In this document: positions 8,834 to 17,328 of the stretch, one piece after another
Position numbering within the stretch: position 1 is the stretch's first letter
How the letters are laid out: the number at the start of each line of letters is the position of its first letter
Origin: Bifidobacterium pseudolongum subsp. globosum
GTDB lineage: Bacteria; Actinomycetota; Actinomycetes; Actinomycetales; Bifidobacteriaceae
DNA length: 64,000 nucleotides
Direction: 5' to 3'
NCBI RefSeq assembly: GCF_000741295.1
Contig: NZ_JGZG01000008.1
Span: forward strand, 119,462 to 183,461
Notes under the pieces: generated by a model
The model's database searches: none
Seen by the model: the letters and a program-made list of their open reading frames with translations, nothing else
Told to the model about the DNA's origin: nothing
Translations under genes and position numbers: made by a program

Positions 8834-10089
8834 GCACACTCCTTGTTCTCGGATTGTTCGTCTTCGGGGTTCATCTCCACCACGTCGTCGACCTGTTCGA
8901 GCATCTCGACGTCGTTGGCGAGGGTGTGTACCTCGCCGTCCGCATCGGCGCCTTCGGCGGGCACGGCGAGCTGCGCGCGCGCCACCGCCTGCGCATAGTC
9001 GACCGGATCGGCCCGGGTGCCGAAGTCCACAATGTCGCTGTCTTGCGCAAGCTGCGTGAGGAAGCTCCCGATATGCGCGTCGTCACCGCTGAATTCGTAG
9101 GTGACCGCGCCGATCGCCACACCCTGCACGGTGTCGATGCCGCCGTACAGCAGACTGCTGTGCACACCGTAGCGCGCGATGAGCTCGGAGATGTTCTGCC
9201 CGGACGCCGGCACGAGCGTCGCGCCGGCGGCGTCGGTGATGTCACGCTGGCGGATCACGACGGTCACGAGTCGGCCGGGCCACTGTTCGTGCATCGTCTC
9301 GACGCGCGCCGGGTCCGGCAGGCCGTCCATGGCCGTGGTGATGAACCGCTTGGTCACCTCCTGCTTCGGCGCGGCGAACAGGTCGTACACATCGCCCTGT
9401 TCGACGACCCTGCCCGCGCTCATCACGGCCACGCGGTTCGCGATCTGCTGCACGACGTTCATCTGGTGCGTGATGAGCACGATCGTGATGCCGAACTGTT
9501 CGTTCACACGTTTGAGCAGGTCGAGCACCTCGGACGTCGTCTCCGGGTCGAGCGCGCTCGTCGCCTCGTCGGCGAGCAGGATCTTCGGGTTCGTCGCCAA
9601 CGCGCGCGCGATGCCGACGCGCTGTTTCTGGCCGCCGGAGAGCTGGGAGGGGTATTTGTTGGCATGGTCGGAAAGCCCCACGAACTCGAGCAGCTCCGCC
9701 ACGCGCTTGTCCTGGTAGTCCTTGCGCCAGTGGTCGAGCTTGAGCGGGTAGGCCACGTTCTGCGCGACCGTCTTGCTGGAGAAAAGATTGAACTGCTGGA
9801 AGATCATGCCGATCTTCTGGCGCACCGGCCGCAGTTTCGATTCGCCCATCGCCGAGACACGCTCGCCGAGCACGGTGACCAATCCGCTTGTGGGCTGCTC
9901 GAGCGCGTTGATCATGCGCACGAGCGTGGATTTGCCGGCGCCCGAATACCCGATGATGCCGAAGATGTCGCCGGCGCCTATGCTCAACGACACGTCGTCC
10001 ACGGCGCGCGTCGACTGTTTGGAGCCGCGCTGCCTGAACTCCTTGCTCACATGGTCGAACACGATGATCGGTTCGCTCGTCTGTGTCAT
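8830..10089 (-). CDS. metN: Methionine ABC transporter ATP-binding protein
   Basis: Energises methionine uptake. The 419-residue protein carries Walker A (GYSGAGKSTL), signature LSGGQKQR, Walker B ILLADEAT and an H-loop ITH, then a C-terminal NIL (ACT-like) domain over roughly residues 280-360, which in MetN binds methionine and causes trans-inhibition. A C-terminal acidic tail (EQVDDVVEMNPEDEQSENKE) extends beyond the usual family length of about 345. The start ATG at 10089 (MTQTSEP) is chosen because GGAAGG precedes it and homology begins there. It lies 138 bases after metQ, with a stem-loop between, and overlaps metI. Confidence 0.95.
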   Translation of the reverse strand: MTQTSEPIIVFDHVSKEFRQRGSKQSTRAVDDVSLSIGAGDIFGIIGYSGAGKSTLVRMINALEQPTSGLVTVLGERVSAMGESKLRPVRQKIGMIFQQFNLFSSKTVAQNVAYPLKLDHWRKDYQDKRVAELLEFVGLSDHANKYPSQLSGGQKQRVGIARALATNPKILLADEATSALDPETTSEVLDLLKRVNEQFGITIVLITHQMNVVQQIANRVAVMSAGRVVEQGDVYDLFAAPKQEVTKRFITTAMDGLPDPARVETMHEQWPGRLVTVVIRQRDITDAAGATLVPASGQNISELIARYGVHSSLLYGGIDTVQGVAIGAVTYEFSGDDAHIGSFLTQLAQDSDIVDFGTRADPVDYAQAVARAQLAVPAEGADADGEVHTLANDVEMLEQVDDVVEMNPEDEQSENKECA

Positions 10090-10156
10090 GATACTGCCTT
10101 CCACCTGATGGCCCGGCCGCCTGTGCAGGCCGTGGCCGGCGTGTGACGATGCTACA

Positions 10157-10216
10157 ACAGTGGGGCCGAACGGCCCGTGCGCCATTGTAGCGAACGGTGC
10201 CGCTCGGCCCCACTGT
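10157..10216 (-). promoter_or_regulatory. Intercistronic stem-loop between metQ and metN
   Basis: ACAGTGGGGCCGA (10157-10169) and TCGGCCCCACTGT (10204-10216) are perfect 13-base inverted arms around a 34-base loop that itself has small complementary pieces. It lies just after the metQ stop. No clear U-run follows on the minus strand, so it may act as a 3' stabiliser or partial terminator giving more binding protein than ATPase. Confidence 0.5.
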
Positions 10217-10227
10217 GGGCACGGGCG

Positions 10228-11211
10228 TCAGTGCTGCTTGATGTCGTTTTCGATGTCGGTGAGGTACTGCTGCAGCTGCGCCGTGGTGAACTTGTCGGCG
10301 AACACGGCGGTGCCGCCGGACTCCTCCTGCAGGGCGTCGAGCACCGGCTTCGTCTGGTAGATCTCGACGCACTTCTTGTACACCTCGTTGTTCACATCAT
10401 CGGCGCGCACGGCGAAGATGTTGATGTACGGGCGTGACTCCTCGGATTCCGCGTCGTCCTGGTAGAGGGCGTCGGTGGGCTTGAGGCCGGCGTCAGCCAC
10501 GTAGTCGTTGTTGATCACGCCCGCGGACAGGCCGCTTGAGCCCGCCTTGAGCGTGTTGGCGATCTGTTCGGCCTTCATGGGGACGACCTTGACCTTGGAA
10601 TTCGCGGTGTCCACGTCCTGAGGGATCGTGAACGCCGTCCAATCACCCTTGAGCGTGATGAGCCCCGCGGCCTTGAGCACGCCGAGGGCGCGCGCCTGGT
10701 TGGTCTCGTCGTTCGGAATCGCCACTGTGGAGCCTGCAGGCAGCTGGGAGATGTCGGTGTACTTGGGCTTGTCGCCGTCGAACGCCGAATACAGGCCGAG
10801 CGGGTAGATCGCCACACCGCCGAGCGGCTGCAGGTTCTTCTTGTTCTGCACGTTGTAGTTCGCCAGATACAGCAGGTGCTGGAACTCGTTCATGTCGAGG
10901 TCGCCCGCATCGAGTGCCGGGTTTTCGCTCGTGTAGTCCTGGAAGTCCTTGATGTCGACGTAGATGCCCTGCGCCTTGGCTTGCTTGGTGAACTCCACCC
11001 ACTGCGGGTCGGTGGCGCCGACCACGCCGATCACGACCGGGTTCGTCTCCGAGCCCTTCGGCGCATTGTCGTTCTTGTTCATGGCACGGTAGCCGAAGAA
11101 AGCGGCCACGGCGAGCGCCGCGACCACCACGACCGCGATCACGATGTTGCGTGCGCGGTGGTTGACGCGCACCGGTTCTTCGGTGTTGAACTCTGGGGTG
11201 TTGGATGGCAT
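10228..11211 (-). CDS. metQ: Methionine-binding protein MetQ/NlpA, membrane anchored
   Basis: Extracytoplasmic substrate-binding subunit for the MetNI transporter, 327 residues. After a short basic N-terminus (VNHRARN) there is a hydrophobic segment (IVIAVVVVAALAVAAFFGY, about residues 18-36), followed by the NlpA-family start (ETNPVVIGVVGATDPQWVEF). Family motifs DLDMNEFQHLLYLANYN and VAIPNDETNQARAL are clear. Unlike most MetQ proteins there is no cysteine for lipid attachment, so it may be held by an uncleaved anchor. Start ATG at 11211 with AGAGGAAC before it. It is the first gene of the met run. Confidence 0.92.
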   Translation of the reverse strand: MPSNTPEFNTEEPVRVNHRARNIVIAVVVVAALAVAAFFGYRAMNKNDNAPKGSETNPVVIGVVGATDPQWVEFTKQAKAQGIYVDIKDFQDYTSENPALDAGDLDMNEFQHLLYLANYNVQNKKNLQPLGGVAIYPLGLYSAFDGDKPKYTDISQLPAGSTVAIPNDETNQARALGVLKAAGLITLKGDWTAFTIPQDVDTANSKVKVVPMKAEQIANTLKAGSSGLSAGVINNDYVADAGLKPTDALYQDDAESEESRPYINIFAVRADDVNNEVYKKCVEIYQTKPVLDALQEESGGTAVFADKFTTAQLQQYLTDIENDIKQH

Positions 11212-11505
11212 GGTGTTCCTCTGTGCTGTATTGGGTATCTTCTTGGCTTCTTCCGGCGGGTGCGCCGAACAACGTGTCCAACAATACGATGCCTGCCGCA
11301 CGCCACACGCGGGCTGGGATATAGGGTTTGGTTATATAATCCGTTCAATCCTTGGTATCGTGCCGATTGCGCTTTCGCCGAACATTGCGGCGCCTGCACT
11401 TGCAGCCAGAATACGACTACAATCATCTCACATAGTGACCAATCGATGGCGGGGCGACGTGGACCGAAGGACCCCCACTCCCCCACGCGCGCTACAGTGA
11501 CACCC
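11212..11505. promoter_or_regulatory. Divergent intergenic region, metQ / HAD gene
   Basis: At 294 bases this is the longest stretch without a gene. It holds an AT-rich patch with TATAAT at 11335-11340 (plus strand; TTATATAA is self-complementary, so either direction is possible) in otherwise GC-rich DNA. No convincing -35 element, riboswitch fold or small ORF was recognised. Confidence 0.3.
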
Positions 11506-12321
11506 ATGATCACTGCACCAGATCCGACCGCCCCCGACATCCGCGCGGCGTTCTTCGACATCGACGGTACACTCACGAGCTTCACGACGCACGCTGTGCC
11601 CCAATCCACGGTGGACGCCCTTCATGCCCTGCGCGCGCGGGGCGTGAAGACCTTCATCTGCACCGGCCGCGCGCCCTCGCAGACGCCGATCGTGCTGGAC
11701 GCGCTGCCGGTGGAGTTCGACGGCATCGTCGGCGTCAACGGCCAGTATTGCTGGGATGCCAACGGCGTGATCGGCGCCGAGCCGATGAATCCAGGCGACG
11801 TGCGCACGATCCTCGACTGGCTTGACGCGTACCCGAGCGTCGTCGCCTGCTTCAGCGAGGCGGACGCCACCTACTTCAACCGTGACTCCGCACAACTGCG
11901 CGCCATGTGGGTGTCGCTCGGCAAGACCGCGCCGCACATCGACTTCATCGACCCGCGCACGCGCACGAATCCGATCTACCAGATCAGTCCGTACATCGAC
12001 ACCGCGACCGAGGCCGAGCTCGTCTCGCTGTGCCATGCCGTGCGCGGCGTGCGCTGGCACCCCGACTTCGTGGACCTGATCCCCGCCGACGGCGGCAAGA
12101 ACAGGGGTATGGAGCGCATGCTGCACCATTACGGCCTGACGCGCAGCCAATCGATTGCGTTCGGCGACGGCGGCAACGACATCGACATGCTGCGCTACGC
12201 GGGGATCGGCGTGGCGATGGGCAACGCGACCGACGAGACGAAGCAGGCCGCGGACTACGTGACCGGCAGTGTGGACGACGGCGGCATCGCGCAGGCGCTG
12301 CGGCATTTCGGCGTGCTCTGA
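11506..12321 (+). CDS. HAD-superfamily (Cof-type) phosphatase
   Basis: A 271-residue haloacid-dehalogenase-like hydrolase, probably acting on small phosphorylated metabolites in the cytoplasm. The nucleophile motif is FFDIDGTLTSF near residue 20, the second motif FICTGR, and the C-terminal metal motif FGDGGNDIDMLRYAGIGVAMGNA; the cap insert between them matches Cof/YbjI members. Start ATG at 11506 was chosen from the onset of similarity; a GTG at 11497 is also in frame and no strong RBS decides. It is divergent from metQ. The physiological substrate cannot be told. Confidence 0.88.
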   Translation: MITAPDPTAPDIRAAFFDIDGTLTSFTTHAVPQSTVDALHALRARGVKTFICTGRAPSQTPIVLDALPVEFDGIVGVNGQYCWDANGVIGAEPMNPGDVRTILDWLDAYPSVVACFSEADATYFNRDSAQLRAMWVSLGKTAPHIDFIDPRTRTNPIYQISPYIDTATEAELVSLCHAVRGVRWHPDFVDLIPADGGKNRGMERMLHHYGLTRSQSIAFGDGGNDIDMLRYAGIGVAMGNATDETKQAADYVTGSVDDGGIAQALRHFGVL

Positions 12322-12390
12322 ACCGCATGCCGGCGGGTTGTTTTCCGGAGGGCTCAGCGGGCAGCAGGGACTGTGCTACGGTGAGAGGCT

Positions 12391-12927
12391 ATGACAACTA
12401 TTATCATGCACACCTCTGAAGGTGATATCCGTATCAATCTGTTCGACACGAAGGCTCCGCACACCGTGGAGAACTTTCTGGGCCTGGCCACCGGCAAGAA
12501 GGAGTGGACCGACCCGTTCACCGGCCAGCCTTCGCACGAGAAGTTCTACGATGGCCTCACGTTCCATCGCATCATCAAAGACTTCATGATCCAAGGCGGC
12601 TGCCCGCTGGGCACCGGCACTGGCGGCCCGGGCTATGACTTCGACGACGAGATCGACCCGACGCTCAAGTTCGACCGCCCGTATCTGCTCGCCATGGCCA
12701 ACGCCGGCCTGCGCCGCGGAGCCGACGGCAAGGTGCATGGCACCAACGGCTCGCAGTTCTTCATCACCACGGTGCCCACCCCGTGGCTCGACAGCCACCA
12801 CACGATCTTCGGTGAAGTGGCCGACGAGGAGTCGAAGGCCGTGGTCGACAAGCTCGACGCCGTGGCGACCGACGGGCAGGACCGCCCACTTGAGCCGGTC
12901 ATGATCGAAGCGATCGAGCTCGTCTGA
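12391..12927 (+). CDS. ppiA: Cyclophilin-type peptidyl-prolyl cis-trans isomerase
   Basis: Catalyses proline isomerisation in protein folding. The 178-residue protein is a single cyclophilin domain without signal peptide, so it is cytoplasmic. The active-site region LTFHRIIKDFMIQGGCPLG holds the catalytic Arg and Phe, followed by GSQFFITT and the LDSHHTIFGEV segment (His in place of the usual Lys/Trp loop). The start ATG at 12391 follows GTGAGAGG. The gap to the upstream phosphatase is 69 bases on the same strand, so they may be cotranscribed. It converges with rel; no clear terminator lies between. Confidence 0.94.
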   Translation: MTTIIMHTSEGDIRINLFDTKAPHTVENFLGLATGKKEWTDPFTGQPSHEKFYDGLTFHRIIKDFMIQGGCPLGTGTGGPGYDFDDEIDPTLKFDRPYLLAMANAGLRRGADGKVHGTNGSQFFITTVPTPWLDSHHTIFGEVADEESKAVVDKLDAVATDGQDRPLEPVMIEAIELV

Positions 12928-12951
12928 CCCAAACGGTGTCGTGACGTCGCG

Positions 12952-15285
12952 TCACGACACATGGCCATGGATGCGGCGCATACGTGGTTGCGCCGCATCC
13001 TTGGCCCCGGTAAGCCTGTAGACGTCGAAGACGCCGTCGATCTTGCGAACCGCCGAAAGCAGTGTGTTCAGATGCTGTGGGTCGGCCATTTCAAAGCTGA
13101 ACTGGCTCGTCGCCACACGGTCGCTGCCCGTGGCGATCGACCCCGAGAGGATGTTGACCCCGTGGTCGGAAAGCACGCGCGTCACGTCGCTGAGCAGATG
13201 CGGGCGATCCAGCGCCTCGACCTGGATCTTGACCATGAACAGGCCTTTGGCGCTCGTCCATTCCACTTCCACCACGCGCTCCGGCTCCTTGCGCTGCAGA
13301 TTGATCATGTTCAGGCAATCCACGCGGTGCACAGACACGCCTTCGTTGCGTGTGATGAATCCGATGATGCTGTCGCCCGGCACCGGCATGCAGCAGCGTG
13401 CGAGCTTCACCCACACATCGCTGACGCCCTTGACCGAGATTCCCGGCGTGCCATTGTCGCGCTTGCGCTTCGAGGCGCGCAGCGGCAGCACCTCCTCTTC
13501 GGCCTCTTCATTGACCTCATTGGCGCCCGCGTCCTTGACGAGGTGCGAGATCACGTTCTGCGTGGAGATCTGCCCCTCGCCGATTGCGGCGAACACGGCC
13601 TCGGCGTTCGGCATGTTCACGTCGTCGGCCACACCGACCATCGCCTCGGGCGTCAGCAGGGCTTGCACGGGCAGGTTGCGTTTGCGCATCGCGCGCGTCA
13701 GCTCGTCACGTCCCTCCTCGATCGCCTCGGAACGGCGTTCCTTGCTGAACCACTGGCGGATCTTGTTGCGCGCCTTGGGGCTCTTGACGAAGCTGAGCCA
13801 GTCGCGTGACGGGCCGGCCGTGTCCGACTTGCTCGTCAGCACCTCCACGGTGTCGCCGTTTTCGAGTTTCGTGTCGAGCGGCACAAGACGGCCGTTGACG
13901 CGCGCGCCCATGGTGCGGTGCCCCACCTCGGTGTGCACGGCATAGGCGAAGTCCACCGGCGTGGCGTCCGCCGGCAGCGAGACGATCTTGCCCTTCGGCG
14001 TGAACACGTAGACCTCGGCCGCGCCAAGGTCCTCTTTGAGTGAACCGAGGAATTCATTGGAGTCCGGCGTCTCGCTCGTCCAGTCGGCGAGCTGCTGGAT
14101 CCATGCCAGATTGTCGGATTCACTGAGCTCTTGGTTCTCACCACGCTGGCGATCGGTCTTGTCGGGCGTACTCAGCGCACGGCCCGCCTGCCCGTTCGCC
14201 TTGTATTTCCAATGTGCGGCGATGCCGAACTCCGCACGCCGGTGCATGTCCCATGTGCGGATCTGGATCTCGACCGGCTTGCCGCCCGGCCCGACCACCG
14301 TGGTGTGCAGGCTTTGGTACATGTTGAGCTTGGGCATGGCGATGTAGTCTTTGAAGCGTCCCGGCACCGGGCTCCACCGCGCGTGCACGGCACCGAGCAC
14401 GGCGTAGCAGTCCTGGATCGTATCGACGATGATGCGCACGCCCACGAGGTCGTAGATGTCCGAAAAATCATGGCCGCGCACGATCATCTTCTGGTAGATC
14501 GAGAAATAGTCCTTCGGTCTGCCGGTCACATAGGCCTCGATGTGCAGGTCCTTCAGATCGTCGTGGATCTCGGCCACGATCTGCTTGAGGTAGACCTCGC
14601 GCTGCCCCGCGCGATGTGCCACGAGCATCACGATCTCGTTGTAGATCTTCGGGTAAAGCACTTTGAAGCTCAGTTCCTCGAGCTCCGTCTTGATGGCGTT
14701 CATGCCGAGGCGGTTGGCGAGCGGCGCGTAGACATCGAGCGTCTCGCGCGCCTTCTTCTGCGCGCTCGACGGCTTAACGTAACGCCAAGTGCGCGCGTTG
14801 TGCACGCGGTCGGCGAGTTTGACGACGAGCACGCGCACATCGCGGCTCATCGCCACGACCATCTTGCGGATCGTCTCCGCCTGCGCGGAATCGCCGTAAT
14901 CCATCTTCGTCAGCTTCGTGACGCCATCCACAAGCCCGGTCACGGTGTCGCCGAATTCCGCACGGCACTCGTCGAGCGTGTAGTCGGTGTCTTCCACCGT
15001 GTCGTGCAGCAGGCCGGCCGCCACAACCAAGGGCCCCATGCCCAGGTCGGCCAGGATCTGCGCCACGGCAATCGGGTGGATGATGTACGGCTCGCCCGAT
15101 TTGCGCCGTTGGGAGGAATGCTGGCGCACCGCACGCGCATAGGCGCGCGAGAGGATCTCCATGTCTTCGTCCGGATGGTGCTGACGGCAGATCGACAGGA
15201 TCGGCAGCAGCGGGTCCAACGGGTTCTCGCTGATCTCGCACCCCAATATGTTCGCAGGCTGCATCTCATGCTCCGCGTGCGCCAT
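12952..15285 (-). CDS. relA: Bifunctional (p)ppGpp synthetase/hydrolase Rel
   Basis: Makes and degrades the stringent-response alarmone. The 777-residue protein has the long RSH order: HD hydrolase (HPIAVAQILADLG, then LLHDTVEDTDYTLDE), synthetase (DIYDLVGVRIIV, RFKDYIAMPKLNMYQSLHT, VEIQIRTWDMH), TGS domain (YVFTPKGKIVSLPADATPVD), a conserved-cysteine region (LARCCMPVPGD) and C-terminal ACT (VEALDRPHLLSDVTRVL). The start ATG at 15285 (MAHAEHEM) is preferred over the ATG at 15351 because AGGAGG lies 5 bases before it. A second, small synthetase is found at 56322. It lies downstream of dut on the same strand. Confidence 0.96.
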   Translation of the reverse strand: MAHAEHEMQPANILGCEISENPLDPLLPILSICRQHHPDEDMEILSRAYARAVRQHSSQRRKSGEPYIIHPIAVAQILADLGMGPLVVAAGLLHDTVEDTDYTLDECRAEFGDTVTGLVDGVTKLTKMDYGDSAQAETIRKMVVAMSRDVRVLVVKLADRVHNARTWRYVKPSSAQKKARETLDVYAPLANRLGMNAIKTELEELSFKVLYPKIYNEIVMLVAHRAGQREVYLKQIVAEIHDDLKDLHIEAYVTGRPKDYFSIYQKMIVRGHDFSDIYDLVGVRIIVDTIQDCYAVLGAVHARWSPVPGRFKDYIAMPKLNMYQSLHTTVVGPGGKPVEIQIRTWDMHRRAEFGIAAHWKYKANGQAGRALSTPDKTDRQRGENQELSESDNLAWIQQLADWTSETPDSNEFLGSLKEDLGAAEVYVFTPKGKIVSLPADATPVDFAYAVHTEVGHRTMGARVNGRLVPLDTKLENGDTVEVLTSKSDTAGPSRDWLSFVKSPKARNKIRQWFSKERRSEAIEEGRDELTRAMRKRNLPVQALLTPEAMVGVADDVNMPNAEAVFAAIGEGQISTQNVISHLVKDAGANEVNEEAEEEVLPLRASKRKRDNGTPGISVKGVSDVWVKLARCCMPVPGDSIIGFITRNEGVSVHRVDCLNMINLQRKEPERVVEVEWTSAKGLFMVKIQVEALDRPHLLSDVTRVLSDHGVNILSGSIATGSDRVATSQFSFEMADPQHLNTLLSAVRKIDGVFDVYRLTGAKDAAQPRMRRIHGHVS

Positions 15286-15404
15286 ATGCTCCTCCTGTCC
15301 CTCTGGTCCCTCATGCGCGCACAGCGAAGCGCAGTGCGCGGACGTCATCATTGTACGCGCGCGTGCGCCATGTGCTGCCGGTACATGTCACCGCCGCACG
15401 CCGC

Positions 15405-15875
15405 TCACACGCCCGTCGAGCCGAATCCCCGCTCGGCGCGGTCGGAACCAGGCAGTGCCTCGGCGGGCACGAACCGCGCCTCCACATACCGCTGGATCAC
15501 GAGCTGCGCGATGCGGTCCCCCGGTTCGAACACCACCGTGTGCTCGGCGTCGAGGTTGATCAACGGCACCATAATCTCGCCCCGGTAGCCGGCGTCAATC
15601 GTGCCTGGGGCGTTGAGCACGGTCACGCCCTGCTTCGCGGCAAGCCCCGAACGCGGGTGCACAAGCCCCACATACCCCGCCGGCAGCGCGATGCGCACGC
15701 CGGTGTGCACGAGCGCGCGTTCGAACGGCTTGAGCTCCACATGTTCGGCCGCGCTCAGGTCGGCGCCCGCGTCGCCCGCGTGCGCGTACCGCAGCTGCAC
15801 CGGGTGCGCCGGGTCGACGGCGCACACCAGCACTTCGGTCTGTTCCGGCTCGTTGTATGCGGGGTCGAACGTCAT
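15405..15875 (-). CDS. dut: dUTP diphosphatase
   Basis: Hydrolyses dUTP to dUMP, keeping uracil out of DNA and feeding dTMP synthesis. The 156-residue protein shows the trimeric dUTPase motifs: AHAGDAGADLSA (1), VHPRSGLAAKQGV (3, with the conserved RSG), NAPGTIDAGYRGE (motif 3/4 Tyr region), GDRIAQLVIQRY (4) and the C-terminal RGFGSTGV that closes over the active site. Its ATG at 15875 shares one base with the TGA of the DUF4193 gene (TGATG), and AAGGAG inside that gene serves as RBS, so the two are translationally coupled. Confidence 0.96.
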   Translation of the reverse strand: MTFDPAYNEPEQTEVLVCAVDPAHPVQLRYAHAGDAGADLSAAEHVELKPFERALVHTGVRIALPAGYVGLVHPRSGLAAKQGVTVLNAPGTIDAGYRGEIMVPLINLDAEHTVVFEPGDRIAQLVIQRYVEARFVPAEALPGSDRAERGFGSTGV

Positions 15876-16168
15876 CAGGCCGCACACTCCTTGCACACAG
15901 GCTGGCCGTCGTCGGTGGTGTAGGCGAGCTGGCTGCGGTGCTTCACCAGGAAGCACTGCGAGCAGATGAACTCATCGCCCTGCATGGGGATGACGGTGAT
16001 TGATGCGTCCTCATTGCTCAGATCGGCGCCCGGCAGCTCATAGTCCTCTGCGATGGCATTCTCGTCGTCATCCATGTCTGCGGCGGAATTCTGCGAGTTC
16101 TTGCCCAGTGCCTGCAGCGACTCCTCGTCCTCGTCCTTGTTGCGCGGGGAATCATAATCCTGTGCCAT
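15875..16168 (-). CDS. DUF4193 family protein
   Basis: A 97-residue acidic protein of the actinobacterial DUF4193 family. Residues 1-65 are Asp/Glu-rich and probably disordered; the C-terminus has two CxxC pairs (FICSQCFLVKHRSQL and VCKECAA), which look like a small zinc ribbon. Start ATG at 16168 (MAQDYDSPR) follows AAAGGAA. It is directly upstream of dut and coupled to it, and divergent from sepH. No biochemical function is known to me; the conserved pairing with dut is a hint at nucleic-acid or nucleotide metabolism only. Confidence 0.85.
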   Translation of the reverse strand: MAQDYDSPRNKDEDEESLQALGKNSQNSAADMDDDENAIAEDYELPGADLSNEDASITVIPMQGDEFICSQCFLVKHRSQLAYTTDDGQPVCKECAA

Positions 16169-16272
16169 TGCGATTCCTTTCGATTGGTATGGCTTCGCCA
16201 CACAATACACGGGTTTTCCCCGCATAGAATACACGATGTTGCGTAAACGGAAAATCCGACACGTGGGGCACA

Positions 16273-17316
16273 ATGGAAACTGTTCACATTGTGGAAGAAA
16301 CGAGGTGTCCTGTGCCAGCGGAATCATACCCGATTGCCCAGTTCGATCATGTGACCGGCGAAGGGGCGCTCGTCTTCTCCACAGACCACGGCTATTTCAC
16401 CGTAGAGCTCAACGACGCCTTGGAACGGGCGATCCTCGAAGCCAAGCAGATTCGCGCCGAACAGCATGACGACAAGCCGGTGCACCAGCAGAGCACGCTG
16501 CCCATCTCACAGATCCAGGCGTTGATCCGCGCGGGCGCGGACCCCGATCAGGTGGCGCGCAAATACGCGCTCAACGGCGCGCTCGTGCGGCGCTTCGCGG
16601 CCCCGGTGGAATCCGAGAAAAACTATGCAATCGAGCAGTTCCTGCGGGTGCGCGCACCGAAGGAATCGCGCGTGCGCACCTTGGCCGAGCTCATCGAGCG
16701 CACACTCGTGGCCGCGCGCATCCCGCGCGAATCCGTGCAGTGGAAAGCCACGCGCCGCGGGCTCGAACCATGGCGCATCATCGCGTCGTTCCAATCCGCA
16801 GGCCACCCGATTCACGCCGAATGGTCGTGGAACATGCACGACAACACGGTGGTGTGCATCAACAACGCCGCACGCAAGCTCATCGGCGAGGCGGACACCA
16901 CGCCGGCGGTGGGCATCGGCGACCAGGACGCGGCGCTCAATGAGGCGTTGCCCAACGCCGCCAATCTGCCGGGCGACTCCGCACGGTCCGCGCGCATCGA
17001 GATGACCGTCTCCGCTTGGAACGAACAATCGCAACCCACGCAGGGCGAACAGCGCAGTGAATCCACCCAGCGTGCGAGCAGCACGGAAGACCCCATTCCC
17101 GCCACACCTCAGGAACCGGTGCAGCAGCCTGAGGCCGAAGCGACAAAACTGGCCGACGATCACGCGCCGTCGTTCGACACCCCGGATGTCATCGATGTGC
17201 ACGTCGAAGCCGTGCAGACCGAGCAGGCACAGCCCGTCAAACCGGCCCACCGCGGGCGCCGCTCCCCCATCCCCAGCTGGGATGAGATCATGTTCGGCAA
17301 GGCGCCGAAGGACTGA
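16273..17316 (+). CDS. sepH: Septation protein SepH (DUF3071)
   Basis: SepH proteins bind FtsZ and promote its assembly in actinobacterial cell division. The 347-residue protein has the N-terminal DUF3071 domain (FSTDHGYFTVELNDALER, then a helix-turn-helix-like LPISQIQALIRAGADPDQVA and RRFAAPVESEKNYA), a conserved WKATRRGLEPWRI segment around residue 158, a long polar, Glu/Gln/Thr-rich disordered region (about 220-330), and the short conserved C-terminal tail IPSWDEIMFG that is typical of the family. ATG at 16273 has only a weak upstream GTGGGG. It is divergent from DUF4193-dut. Confidence 0.88.
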   Translation: METVHIVEETRCPVPAESYPIAQFDHVTGEGALVFSTDHGYFTVELNDALERAILEAKQIRAEQHDDKPVHQQSTLPISQIQALIRAGADPDQVARKYALNGALVRRFAAPVESEKNYAIEQFLRVRAPKESRVRTLAELIERTLVAARIPRESVQWKATRRGLEPWRIIASFQSAGHPIHAEWSWNMHDNTVVCINNAARKLIGEADTTPAVGIGDQDAALNEALPNAANLPGDSARSARIEMTVSAWNEQSQPTQGEQRSESTQRASSTEDPIPATPQEPVQQPEAEATKLADDHAPSFDTPDVIDVHVEAVQTEQAQPVKPAHRGRRSPIPSWDEIMFGKAPKD

Positions 17317-17328
17317 ACCTCCTACAAG

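Noticed and set aside
11331..11360. TTATATAATCCGTTCAATCC as a tRNA or riboswitch fragment
   Set aside because: No matching stems nearby; best explained as an AT-rich promoter patch.
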